DNA from: Theristus sp. LFF4_11
Lineage: Eukaryota; Nematoda; Chromadorea; Monhysterida; Xyalidae
Assembly (NCBI GenBank): GCA_030248135.1
Contig: JASANC010004652.1
Coordinates: forward strand, 1-64,000
DNA length: 64,000 nt
Direction: 5' to 3'
This document shows positions 46,597 through 63,760 of this stretch, piece after piece. Every line of letters starts with the position of its first letter. Within the stretch, counting starts at the first letter, position 1. The notes beneath the pieces were generated by a model. That model made no database searches, was not told the DNA's origin, and was given only the letters and a program-made list of their open reading frames with translations. The position numbers and the translations under genes are program-made.

Positions 46597-49064
46597 ATGA
46601 CGCAGAGTTGCACCGATGACGCATCCACAATGAATGACGCAAATGGTGCGATGCAATGGTTGACACCAGAAGAGTTGGTCAATGTGCAGGTTAGCAGCTG
46701 GTTGATTTTTGTCATTGTTGTGTTTGCCTCTGTTGCTCAAAATCGACATTGGTTTTCGACATGAATAACGGTGGTTGTGATGAAAAAAATAGAATATGTT
46801 TTTTGGATGTTCATTCGACCAATCCGACATGCGAGTTTGTGTTTGAGATGTACAGTCGACCATCATAGGCGATCAGCTGATTGGCCGCTTTTGGTGTGCA
46901 GCCAATCAGCATGTCATATTCAAATCCTCATGTGTTTACACTGCGCCACACTGTTCTTCCATACAGGTGATGCGAGAACGTTTATCGTGCGCGTTGCCAT
47001 CAATGTTGGCCACTGACTTCCATCTTGTCCGTTGGTATCGTGCGTACGAGGGCGATGTGGACACGGCAGTAACGCAGCTTCAGCGTTATCTCAGGTCCAG
47101 ACGTGCGATGCACCTGGATCGCGCTGACCTCATTGAGACGGTCATGTTGCATCCGTTGTCTACGTACGTTCAAAACCGTCAACATCACCAAACGTTGATC
47201 TCAAGCGACCCCGCCGCTTTACCCCAACCGCTTTCCAGACGTTATCTGCCGTATTTCTCGGTGTCGTGTCTTGGCGCGAAGCCACTGAACGCCCGCGACA
47301 ACGCGATCGTCTTCTTCCAGAAAACGGACGGCGTCAATTTCAACGAAGTGAAGCAGAAGCCAGTTTGCTTTGTTCAGATTCTCTGCACCCACAAGTGAAT
47401 GATGGACACAATTTCAAATGATTTCTCCTTTTTCCAGTTGCTCAAAGTTGTGAAGATCGGCGATCTACTGCGCATGTATTTCATGTACAACGAGTATTAC
47501 ATGCAGCTGATGTTGCAGCTGGAAGCGGACACTAAACGACCCGCTTCGTGTCAGGTTGCTCAACTGTTGTGACATTTGAAATGCGACACAATAAGCATTG
47601 AGGTTTCCTTGAAAATCACCGAGAAAGAAAATTCGAACAAAGGAATTTGCACATTTGCAGATTGTGTTTGATCTGACGGGTTTGCCCATCAGCGAGTATT
47701 TGAATCCGCTCGGCCCCGCTCATCAGATGGGAAGGCTGTTAGCTCACATTTGGCAGGGCTGGTATGGCGAACAGGTCAGTTGGAAACGCATCACCACCAA
47801 AAAGTCAAGCGTGTCAAATGCAACCTGAACAAATATCCCTGATCGACTTGGTTCGTTTCGGGTTTGCATCATTTCGCCACACGTCAGACGAGTGAGTGAA
47901 TGTATTTTTCAGCCCGGTCACGACAATTAACCACAATAAACTAATAATAATAATAATAATAACACTAATGAAATGACAGATCTCGAAGATCATTGTCGTC
48001 AACCCGCCACGCCTCGTGTCGGCCGTTTGGCAGCTGGCACGTCACCTTTTGAGTCGCAGTCTCCAGCAACGCATCACACTCGTGTCCAGCGTGGCTGCGT
48101 TGGCAGAGTTGATTGGGCAGCAATGTGTGCCGCAAGCGATGGGCGGGCCGTTGACGGACGACACCGGCTGGGCGCAGCAACCGGCCGAATGCGTCAATGT
48201 GCCGAAGCCGGTCGGCAGAGCTCTGTTGATTTCCGCTCTTGGCCGCTTCACTCACAGACCGCAATCACACGCCCGCACGACGGTGACTGAATCTGCTGCC
48301 ATAAGCGTTTTTTTTTTCGTCTGTTTCTCGCAGATCACCCCGGACGACTACTACGACGGCGAGCAAATGCTGGCTGGCCTGAAGCTGACCGATCAATTCG
48401 AGCAGCTTTCAATCACTCGTGAGAGCATCAAGCACAAGAGCACGTTCACTGTCGTTCGAACGGTCGAAACCGTCGGAAAGATGTTGTATTATCGGTTTAA
48501 GACAAACGCAGACGTGGAATTCAGCATCGAACGTTCTCATGGTATAGTTGAACTGTAAAAACATATGCAATGTGCGTCTGGAAATTTAATGCGATATGCC
48601 GATTGGCTGTATCGAGCAAGTTGCACCCAATCAGTGAGCCCAGTCCAAAAGCAGCGAATCAGCTGATTGCTTATGAGCGGTGTCATGTAGTTAAACTGGC
48701 AGTTGAAGGTCAGCTTTGGACTGGTACGCAAGCTGCTGATTGGCCGCAATGGAAACGCTCACACGATACCACAGCCAATCAGACGCGTGTCGCGCTTCAT
48801 TCAAACGTACCGACAATTCTTACCTCAAAACAATTTTCAGGCGATAAAGCGAACGAACTGTTGTTCCCGATACTACTTCTGAACACGGTATGCCTGCCGG
48901 AGGAAGGTTTGGTGCGGTGCACCACAGCGGGCGACTACGCGCTCAAGTTCACGAATGTCGTGCACTATTGGCTGTCGGTCAAAGTGCAATACATCGCAGT
49001 GCTGTTGGACGAAGCCGACATCGCGCAATCGGAAATCACCAGAATCGGTGTTGTCAATGATTAG
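46597..49064 (+). CDS. SEC14-like CRAL-TRIO/GOLD lipid-binding protein
   Basis: Cytosolic phosphatidylinositol-transfer-type protein of the SEC14L class. Exons: 46597-46689, 46967-47163, 47239-47347, 47438-47554, 47661-47774, 47980-48210, 48334-48541, 48841-49064; phases agree, 430 aa. The N-terminal CRAL-TRIO helices contain FHLVRWYRAYEGDVDTAV and LQRYLRSRRAMHLD. The lipid-binding lobe follows (IVFDLTGLPISEYLNP, then ISKIIVVNPPRLVSAVW, LPKP-like VPKP near 315). The GOLD domain covers about 345-430 (VETVGKMLYYRFKTNADVEF, GDYALKFTNVVHYWLSVKVQ). Introns 47164-47238 and 48211-48333 are multiples of three without in-frame stops, so retained-intron isoforms would stay open. The particular paralogue cannot be named. 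It is probably co-expressed with TTC4. Confidence 0.9.
46852..46925. mobile_element. Degenerate ATCAGCTGAT-family MITE in SEC14-GOLD intron 1
   Basis: ACAGTCGACCATCATAGGCG continuing ATCAGCTGATTGG (46852-46884) matches the family terminus. An opposing GCAGCCAATCAGCATG lies at 46898-46913. The element is only about 75 bp and lies in the intron 46690-46966. Confidence 0.6.
47942..47961. repeat. TAA trinucleotide repeat
   Basis: Six to seven TAA units close to the 3' end of the SEC14-GOLD intron 47775-47979. Confidence 0.7.
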
Positions 49065-49961
49065 ATCGATGGAATTTTTGTAAATTCTCACGTTTAGCAG
49101 TGTTCAAGGCTGTGGGAGTTCACGTGGTCAGTTGATGCTTTTAAGCAACTGTAAAAAATGCTGAATGGAGCCATTCACCATAACGTAAGAGTTTGAGGTT
49201 ACACCATGGTGAGCTGCTTAGCATACTCAGAATAAATTATCAACTGACATTATTTTCATCCTTCGATGCTCACAAGCCAAACCAATTCGTTAGCTCTGTT
49301 GCCACTGTTGATCAGTTTTATTTAGCTCAATTGTTTTTTTTTAGAACTGGACTACATGTTTACTTTTATGGTGTCAATACTCGTTAATCTAATCGTGCCA
49401 TGTCGTGTTGTGGTTACTATTATGTTGTCCATTCTTTTTCCATGTGTGCTGTTTGCGTTCAACATTCCACACGTACGTAGTCATTGTGTTTTATTGAAGC
49501 AATCTCTGTATCCATATAAGCTTTCATTCAATCGATATGACAATTTCAAGTTTACCACGATCATAGTCATTTCGGTTGCACCGCCCAGGACGGCCATTCT
49601 GACTCGTATTGCCATTCGTTGGTCTAAAATAAATTCAAAAGGTTTTCGAAATACGGTCTTATGATGAAGGACAACCTGAAACGCACACTGCAATGAAAAC
49701 CTCATTGGCACTGGAGCAACAAAATAACGATTAAAAACCGATACAGCAAATCAACCAAGTTGCAAAATGGTTCTCTGCATTTCGGCCTGGCCAGCATCAT
49801 ATGCAGAGGGGTGGGTGGCCTCATCAGTGATGTGCCCCTCTTGAACCACTTGAGACAAAAAAAACTTGTGCAATAGCTTATTCACAAAAAATACAATAAT
49901 CAAACTGAATAAAATGAATCAATCAGAACTCATTATCGACTTTGTTGAACTGCCCCTACCT
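49065..49961. other. Spacer between convergent SEC14-GOLD and RPUSD2 genes
   Basis: 0.9 kb between two stop codons facing each other. It contains the likely poly(A) signal at 49231 and 3' UTR sequence of both genes. The RPUSD2 3' end is not fixed; a further small C-terminal exon could lie here. Confidence 0.5.
49231..49236 (+). terminator. Poly(A) signal of the SEC14-GOLD gene
   Basis: AATAAA 167 nt downstream of the stop codon at 49064. Confidence 0.5.
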
Positions 49962-52848
49962 TTAGTTGAACAAGCAGATCAAATCACCAATAATCACGAT
50001 AACCAACACGTGTCCACCCACCCAATAGCGAAGACAGTGCAGGTGCATGCGAAGCAGATCGCCAGTGGGGTCGATTTTCGTGACGTGACAATCGGCACAG
50101 AACGGATCGTAGTCGTCGGTGACTTTGAGCAGCGCCGCTTGCTCGTGCGCTTCGTCCACAGCCGCCCAACGTGGCTCGCCGAGCTCACCGTCGTTGTCAG
50201 CGACCCACTGCTGTGCGTCGTGCTCCGCAGCAACTGCCGCGATCAACTGACGCAAAGATCGCAACAAACTTGTGTCTCTCTCTTTTATCATTGGTGCTGG
50301 AAACTGCTGATTTGTGGTATTAGGTCCCATAGCCTTCCCAAGTGGTGATCTTTTGGTACAGTCTATCTCGCTAATATATGCAACTAGCTGATTGGTTGGT
50401 CATAGCAGTTCTCAGCGCTGATTGGTTGGCCGTTGGCAATTCTCAGCGCTGATTGGTTGGTCATCACGTCATGTTGCATATATTTTCCAGATGGACTGTA
50501 GAAAAGTGAAGTGGAACTGACCTGTTCTCGCGTACGCCCGCCATAGTCGCCGTGCTTGCCTCGACTCGCGCCAAACGCGTCCGTGTTGTAAATGTAATCG
50601 TTGTCGATCGGATAACCTAAATGCAAAAATAGATGATGACGTCACAAGATGTGAAACAAAGGCACCCGAACTGTGTTCGCACTGACGAATGCTGCTGACG
50701 TACACAAAGGCACGTCTCCATATACGGCAGTATGCAATGAGCGGCATTCATCAGTATGAACCGGCGTTTTATGCAAATCAACCGGTTTCATGCGCACCGA
50801 CACAAAATCACGCACCCAAATACTGCAGATGCACGCGTATTTGATGCGTCCGTCCGGTCTCCGGCGAACAGCGCACCACGGACGTGCGTGTGTCCGTCCA
50901 AACGCGTCGAAATCGAGTCACCGCCGGTTTGCCGGCGTCGTCGCCGACGGTCTGGTGAACGCCGAGCTGCGCGGACAGCGCGCACACGCTCTGAGCGCAC
51001 ACGATTTCGTTGTCACTGAAACGGAACTAGACAACACGCATTTTGTTAATGTTGTCGCTGGAACTTGTTGTCTGTTTCAAGAATGCCAAGATGCCATGTC
51101 CCAACCGTGTGCGCAATGGCGAAAGAATGAACAGAATAGCACGAAGAATCAATTTGTTAAAAGAACACGTCAAATTTGACACGCAATTCGGTTGCTGAAC
51201 GACTTTTTTATTCCAATGTTGCGCGCTCCTTCAACCCTAAAAAACTGCCATGTTTGATCGGCCATTCCATTCCACTGCTGTGATAGCGTGTGTGTCGTGT
51301 TTGTCTGTGCGTGGGCGTGTGTGCATTTGAAGTGACGCGCGTGGCGAGTACACTGTCTTCAGACCAGCACTTTACTTACTCTGGGAATTCGCCGGTGACC
51401 CTCGCAAGGTACTCCTTTTGAATTTCGCGCTCGCGGAACTGCCGACTGAGCGTCTGGTCGGTGCGCAGGTTGCGTGCGAACATCAAACAGCCGGAGGTGG
51501 TGCGGTCGAGACGGTGCACCACTGCAACAGGCGTTGCCATACAAGAAACACGAACTGTATCAAACTGACACGGCATTTTTCACATCAACTCTCGAATGCA
51601 ACTCTGCGCCAAGCAAATCGGCGAACCAGCCAGCCGATGTTGTTTTGTTGAATATGTGTTTGATGTGCTTTGAGGAAATTTCTTCCATTTGAATATTCCA
51701 AGTGGTTCTTCGGGCCAAACAACCAACGAACCTCTCAAGTGATCGTAATTCTGTTGGTGTCTGAGCACATTCAACACCGAATTGTAGTGATACGAGCCGC
51801 AAGGGTGCACCGGCATTGAGCACGGCTTGTCCACCACCAACACGTCGTCCGTTTCAGCCAGAATCTTTACGCGGGCATCCAGAACTGGACGCTCGTGTCT
51901 GCGGAAGTTTAGTGACATGTGATTTTTTGATTGTTCGCCATTTGAACAGCATTCCACCAAGCCAGCGTCAAACAACGGGCCACGACGACACACCTATGGA
52001 ATCGATGTGTGATTAGATCATTGTCCTTTAACCGATACTGTTTCGATATCACCTCTCCATTCACGCGTATCCGGCCGAGACGAATCGCTTGTGCCTGTGA
52101 AAAAAACTCATTCACAGTATTTTGAAAGGCGAGTCATCGCTACGTTTGCCAGTCTGCTTCTCTGGTTCCGCTCCAGGTTCTTCTGACTGCTTCTCAACCG
52201 AGTTTTTTTCTCCCTGCCGTGTTTCGGTCACTCAAAATTTTTGAAAGTGCGGTATTTTAGTATTTCTTCAGCTGCTAGGGTTTGTCTGAGGCAGAACGAA
52301 CAACAATTGATATGAACGAACCACGTAGCACGCTTTAAGACGACGAAACTCATTTGGAAACACATCATCCAGCGTACGATTCAACCATCGCCGTTTGGCG
52401 TACGTTCTATGGGTGAACCAATACGGTCGCACTTTTTGCAAACCTGAAACCGAACCGTTACACCTACCCGAATGCACCATCTCACAGGACAAGAGAAAAA
52501 CCACCAATTATTTGCTTGACCGTATTTCAAGAACTTGTTGTGCTTGGCGAGTATGTGGCATTCAGTGGTGAATTTCCGTTTTTCTGTTTGATACAAACTG
52601 AAAACTCAAAAACCTGACGAACCATTGCTGATGAAGTAGATGGGCGTGGAAACCATTCTATCAAACAAAACACCGTTTGTGAGCAACTGGGTAGCGGCAA
52701 CGCCTGGCTCTTCAACAGTTGTGCCAGCCAAATCCGAACAAACTGATTCGCTGTTTTCGGTTTTCCGACGTTTTATCAATTGAGCGTTGGTAACGTGGTC
52801 GTTGGCATCGACCGTCTGTTTGTCAAGGATTCTCGTTGCCGATTTCAT
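49962..52848 (-). CDS. RPUSD2: RluA-family RNA pseudouridine synthase, RPUSD2-like
   Basis: Isomerises uridine to pseudouridine in RNA. Exons (minus): 52848-52614, 52443-52322, 52094-51994, 51898-51732, 51521-51380, 51015-50816, 50616-50522, 50306-49962; phases agree, about 468 aa. Residues 1-78 are a divergent leader. The family block GLQKVRPYWFTHRTY follows. An S4-like RNA-binding segment (AIRLGRIRVNGEVI) comes next, then ILAETDDVLVVDKPCSMPVH. The catalytic motif HRLDRTTSG (catalytic Asp) and the closing motif TGRTHQIRVHLQYLG are intact. The C-terminal CADC pair with DP on both sides is an RPUSD2/Rib2-type feature. The last exon may splice at GTGGGT after RYW, because the terminal hydrophobic 20 residues look unlike the family. 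The start is uncertain: the ATG directly follows an AG. Confidence 0.9.
50383..50470. repeat. Triple GCTGATTGGTTGG repeat in RPUSD2 intron
   Basis: AGCTGATTGGTTGGTCA, then two copies of TCAGCGCTGATTGGTTGG spaced about 30 bases, in the intron 50307-50521. The unit is shared with the arm of the ATCAGCTGAT MITE (GATTGGTTGGTGATCACG). Confidence 0.7.
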
Positions 52849-53582
52849 TCTTTGGTATGAGAAAACCAAACTTGATCCATGGTTTTGATGTCAAATGAAC
52901 GATCCTGTCAAAGCACACAATTTCGATTCGATGAATCCACAAATAAGAGTGTTCACATTTCGATTTCACAATGCAGTATGATCTTTTACTTTGGTCACGC
53001 AACTCAATGCGCGCATAGATAGGTAAACAGTTGCATGGACGACGCGAGAATTCAGAATTAGTGAAGTGATCCGAGTCCCCTCCGATGTTGTAGAAAAAGA
53101 ACAAGTGCCAACAAAATTTGTAAAACATTCAAAATCATCAGCCAGATAAATATACATTTTTTTAATATGGCCGAATGAATGAAGTTGGCAACTGCTGAAA
53201 CCAATAAATGGCAAATAAAAAACTCAAAATAAATGTTCTGCAAACCTTCTTCGTTTTCTTGTGTAAATTTCAACCAGCTGTTAAAAAAACAAGTGATAAT
53301 AAAATTTGTAAGACATTTACAGCCCCTTCGAACACGGATGATCCGAAATCCAAAAATTGCAACCCTGTTAGGCGGTTATTTCCGGGCATTGATAAAACTA
53401 TCACACAGACCCGCACCCGACCCGACCTGATAAAAATTGTGTGATAAAACTACAGTACCCGATGTCGGGTCGGATCTGGACCAGAAAAGCGTTGATAAAC
53501 ACAGACCTTTCTGCCCTTTCTTTTCCCCCATTGTGTTGAAGCTTCTTACAAAAAATGTACATGTACATTAGTGCATGCTTAC

Positions 53583-53665
53583 CAATCATTGTGATGCTGT
53601 CTTGATCACATAATGCCTTTCGGCGCTTGATACGTTTCACGATGCTGTGGTGGTCGACAGATGTC
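53583..53665 (-). pseudogene. Exon-like duplicate of the RPUSD2 5' coding region
   Basis: An acceptor-like CTTTTTTTGCAG is followed by an open segment reading TSVDHHSIVKRIKRRKALCD and closed by a good donor, GGTAAGC, in phase 1. RPUSD2 exon 1 also ends in phase 1 and contains a similar QTVD...LIKRRK block. This may be a degenerate duplicate or an alternative upstream exon. No ATG exon feeding it was found. A decayed DNA relative of the same segment lies at 56700-56810 in a Vasa intron. Confidence 0.4.
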
Positions 53666-53739
53666 TGCAAAAAAAGACTCGAGCTCGTGCCCTCGACGAA
53701 ATCGCGTCACCGCTATGGTGGCCTCATTCGTATGCAGTT

Positions 53740-53772
53740 GACCTGTAAATTATAGGCAATCAGACAGCTGGA
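53740..53772 (-). repeat. Solo terminus of the ATCAGCTGAT MITE in the RPUSD2-Vasa spacer
   Basis: Read on the minus strand it is CTGATTGCCTATAATTTACA followed by GGTCAACTGC, colinear with the family terminus at 62601-62630. The opposite arm is absent. Confidence 0.55.
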
Positions 53773-54273
53773 CAAAAACCTAAATTTGTTTGTATAAAGT
53801 AGGTTTATACAGTAATCTTTAAAACACCGTTTGGATGAATCTTCCTATTACAATTACAATACTGCCTTGCCTTGTTTAAATTTATAAATTTCATTTTGAC
53901 CAGTTTATGACAACATTTGACCAATCATCAAATTACGTGCCACGGTATTATTTAAATTTGTAAATTTTTTTTTTGAATTCAGTTTACTGCTTTATAACAA
54001 CATTTCGGTCAATCCAATCATCAAATTACAAACTTGGTGTTTGTTGGACAGAAATAAAAAAAGAAATTTTCTTCCAGTGGTCCAGTTTTCAAAAAGTGAA
54101 GATAATCTTTCATGTCCCCGAGGCCGAAAGAGACTCAATGCGTGCATAGATAGGTGAACAGTTCATGCCTGGCGCGGGAATTCAAAACTGGCTAGTGGTC
54201 CGAGTCCACTAAATAGTGATCGATGTGTTGTTTGTGATAAAAAAGGTTTCCACATGCTCCTGTGATCTTTTGT

Positions 54274-54275
54274 AG
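54274..54275 (+). promoter_or_regulatory. Acceptor-like site upstream of the Vasa start codon
   Basis: GATCTTTTGTAG ends at 54275, 13 nt before the ATG. Like the sites before K2P and SEC14-GOLD, it fits a trans-splice or 5' UTR splice acceptor. Confidence 0.35.
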
Positions 54276-54288
54276 AAAGGCAATAAAA

Positions 54289-60861
<6,573 letters not shown>

Positions 60862-61852
60862 ATGGACCGGCTGTTTGCTGTTGGTGCCGCCGTGCTTGCT
60901 ATTGATTTGTTGTTAAATGGTTGTATGTATCTAGTGAAGCAGTATGCGGCGTATACTATTTTTTTTGTCGGCCAATTGATATTTGCGTTTTGAATTTTCT
61001 TGTGATGACGAACTGAATGAATAAGACCGGGGGATGAAAAGAAATTTGAGTATGGTTGAAATGATTTGCTGTTTTGGTGAAAATCGAAAGCACTGCGATA
61101 TTTTCTGATTTTTCGTTCTAGTTTTTGATGAAAATTGGTTGTGTGGAAGAAAATGCGACTCTGACAAATGATTGTTGTTGTAAACGTTGAGGTTTTCTGA
61201 TAAAAAAGATGGTTGTTCTGTTTTTTAACGGCTGTCTTGAAACACCACAATCCTTTTTCAACTGTTTTCATCCAGAATTTTTATGCATATCGGTTACACG
61301 AACCATTTCACTTTTTTTCAAAGAAAAATCGAAAATCACAACATTCATCAACAGAACGCGACCCGACTATTTCCTCTACCTCTTATCATGGTTCACGTTT
61401 GACACCAAAAGCAACAACGTGAAAACAAAAAAAGGCAACGAAACAAGAGAAATTAGAAACGATTGAAATTGAAAAACGGTTTTCACGTCTTTCAAGAAAT
61501 TATAAACACGAACTATTCGCGAATTACGCACGTGAATAACTAAAACAATAGAAAACGGTGCGAACGCCGAAATTAGATTTGAAGTCTGAGGAAATCCAAA
61601 TCTTGGCAAAAACAAAAAGCGCTCAATTACGACACAAAAAGTGAAGAAAAATGGAGACCGTTAGAGTCCTTAGCACATTTTGAAATAGAAATCGTTTGGC
61701 GGTCACCTGGTATTGTGAGCGTGAGCAACGTTTTTTGAAACTCAGAAAATAACAACAAAGGCAAGTACCAAAATAGTCCAACCGAAACTAACAACAACGC
61801 TAAACAGCAACAAATTTAGAAACAACAAAAATATCCGCGCGTCCAAATGGCA
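60862..61852. other. Spacer between convergent Vasa and acidic-protein genes
   Basis: 1.0 kb of AT-rich DNA with A-rich tracts (61400-61820), corresponding to the 3' UTRs of both genes. No clear AATAAA was found close to the Vasa stop, and no other feature is recognisable. Confidence 0.5.
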
Positions 61853-63760
61853 CTACTGCTCTTCATCCAGTTCCTTGGCTAGTTGGTCCGCCTGTCAAAT
61901 GAATTTGTTTTGTTCGATTTCGATTTTTTCTAATTTTAAGCCTTGAAACCACCGCATAAAAATTTCGTTTTCTCAGTCTTTGTGAAACGTTCAACAGTAA
62001 AAAAACCCTCTGGTTTTGCTCAGTACGCTGTAGGATAATTTGAATACATCCTTGAAAACACATTTCTCTTAAATTAGACCTGTAATTCAAGCGAGAACAA
62101 CGTGAAAACTGACCAAGTCTGTCGGCTCCTCTGCCGGCTTTTCGTCGTCAATTTTGTGGCCGCGTTCACTTCCGTCTGTAGCAGTCGCCTCCGTCTCTTC
62201 CAGCTGCTCGCTTTTCAACGCCTCTTCCAATTCCATCGACAGCGAAGCCGCCAATTCCTGTTGATTAGGCACATTTTAGTTGTGTATTTCCACATTTTCA
62301 GCTTGTTCTTTCCAGCATTGAACAAAGAAAACAAAACGTTCACCAACCACCGTCTCCTGCTGCTCGTTTGCCGCCTTGTTCTCGATGACAGTCTCGTTGC
62401 CCTGGAATAAATCAAAACACTGAAACCGATTGTCGCAAAAACCACCAGCAACAAGAGCACACCACAGTCGAACTCTTAAATCATAGGCAATCGGCCGATT
62501 GGTTGGTGATCACGTGATGCGTGCTTTCTGGGCAGCACCGACTCCACCTCCACAGCAATGCCTAGGCAGAAAGCATGCACCAGTAATCACCAAGCAATCA
62601 GCTGATTGCCTATAAGGGACAGTGCGACTGTAGTAGCTGCCACCAGCGCCACCTCATGCTCGTTGTCACTATCGAGCTCGTCCTTCACTTCGGCCGTCAG
62701 TGGTTCGCGCAGTGTCGCCGGCTTCACTTCACGATCGTCGTCCACGATCGCGTCGTCCTGTTCCCCCGGTTGGCCGTCGACAGCAGCAGTCGGTGTTGTT
62801 GCGGTGTCGTTCGTTTTCGCCAATCCAGCATCGAGCAACTGTTGCGTCAGAGCAGGTGCGGCGTCCGACGCGGCCGACACGCACGACACGCGCCAGACGC
62901 CCTCAGCCGTCGGCGCGTCGAAGGTCACCTGCGAATGAGAAGAATGAGAAGAAGAGAAAGAAGAATGAATCATACGCAGTGGTGGAAACGTGCGGCGCGC
63001 ACCGTAGACGTGCGAGCGGGGGTGGCGTACCAATGCGCGCAGTCCTGAACACCGGTGTGCGTGTAGCCCGCAAGAAATTTTTGCGGTGGCATTTTGTCGA
63101 CACACCGGTTTGAGGGCAGCGCACCACTTTGAGAGCTGTGCACACCATTTGCCGGTGCAATGAAGCAAAGCTCGCGAAGTTTGCTCTTGCGGGCTGCACA
63201 CCGGTTTGAGGTACCCCACACGGTCGCGCGGCTATGGTGCGCACACAGACATTGCCGCTGTGCATCGCATGACCGCCGGGAGCGGCCAGCCGCACCAGAT
63301 TTCACCAATCACCACACTGTCGCATGCGCATGCGGTGATGGAATGGTGGCTGAAATAGACCAGCGGAACAATTCGATGAACTGCGCTGTGTGTGTACAAG
63401 CAATAGATCAGCACAAGCAATCTAATCTCTCTCTGATCGGTTGCACGCTTGCACCATGTGGGCACAACCACCAACATCAGCGAGTCAGTCACGAACGCAC
63501 ACCAAATCGTTCACCCTGAATGCACCCAGTCACCACGCCACCACTCTCCAGCCACCGTCCACCAACGTTGACGGGCGTCTCGCTGTCGACCATGTTCAGC
63601 AGCTTCTCAGTCGCCTCGTGCGGCCACCGAGCACTCGCATCAGCCGGCTCGATCTCGTCGCCGATCGTGCAGCACACGGCCAGCGGATGCACGAGCATCG
63701 CGGCGCTCGTGTCGCTCAGCAGCTGGTACAACGCCTCGATCGGTTTCTCCTCGGAGTTGC
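61853..63760 (-). CDS. Unidentified acidic protein, 5' end outside the window
   Basis: The exons on the minus strand fit together in phase: 63760-63537, 62928-62653, 62401-62351, 62257-62114, 61891-61853 (TAG). About 244 codons are visible and an upstream exon is required. The N-terminal visible part reads like a folded domain (EALYQLLSDTSAAMLVHPLA, TEKLLNMVDSETPVNVGGRW, then EGVWRVSCVSAASDAAP). The C-terminal half is acidic and low in complexity (EVKDELDSDNEHE, MELEEALKSEQLEETEA, ending AKELDEEQ). I do not recognise the family. A loose similarity to the core and acidic tail of phosphatase-4 regulatory subunit 2 was considered but is too weak to name. The large intron 62654-62402 holds a complete MITE. 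Confidence 0.7.
62466..62631. mobile_element. Best-preserved ATCAGCTGAT-family MITE
   Basis: Left arm 62484-62530 (TAGGCAATCGGCCGATTGGT, TGGTGATCACGTGATGC, GTGCTTTCTG) and right arm 62567-62612 are inverted complements with few mismatches around a 36-base centre. Outside these, CAGTCGAACT (left) and ACAGTGCGACTG (right) extend the inverted symmetry. It lies in the intron 62402-62652, starting about 22 nt from its donor. Confidence 0.85.
63048..63212. repeat. ACACCGGT-bordered inverted repeat
   Basis: AACACCGGTGTGCGTGTAGC with CCGCAAGA (63050 onward) faces TCTTGCGGGCTGCACACCGG (63182-63204). Further ACACCGGTTTGAGG copies occur at 63101 and 63197. It is probably a degenerate inverted-repeat element in the intron 62929-63536. 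Confidence 0.5.

Larger units (their letters stand above)
52990..54215. repeat. Diverged direct duplication in the RPUSD2-Vasa spacer
   Basis: 52999-53090 and 54132-54215 share, in order, ACTCAATGCG.GCATAGATAG, GT.AACAGTT, CGCG.GAATTCA.AA and GTGRTCCGAGTCC, with many substitutions. The spacing suggests an old tandem duplication of roughly 1.1 kb upstream of RPUSD2. It may have carried 5' exon sequence with it. Confidence 0.55.
52849..54288. other. Bidirectional spacer between RPUSD2 and Vasa
   Basis: 1.44 kb separating divergent start codons, so it should contain both promoters. It holds an exon-like duplicate (53583-53665), a solo MITE terminus (53740-53772) and two diverged copies of a motif containing GCATAGATAGGTRAACAGTT (52990-53110 and 54125-54215). 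No TATA or initiator element can be assigned with confidence. Confidence 0.5.
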
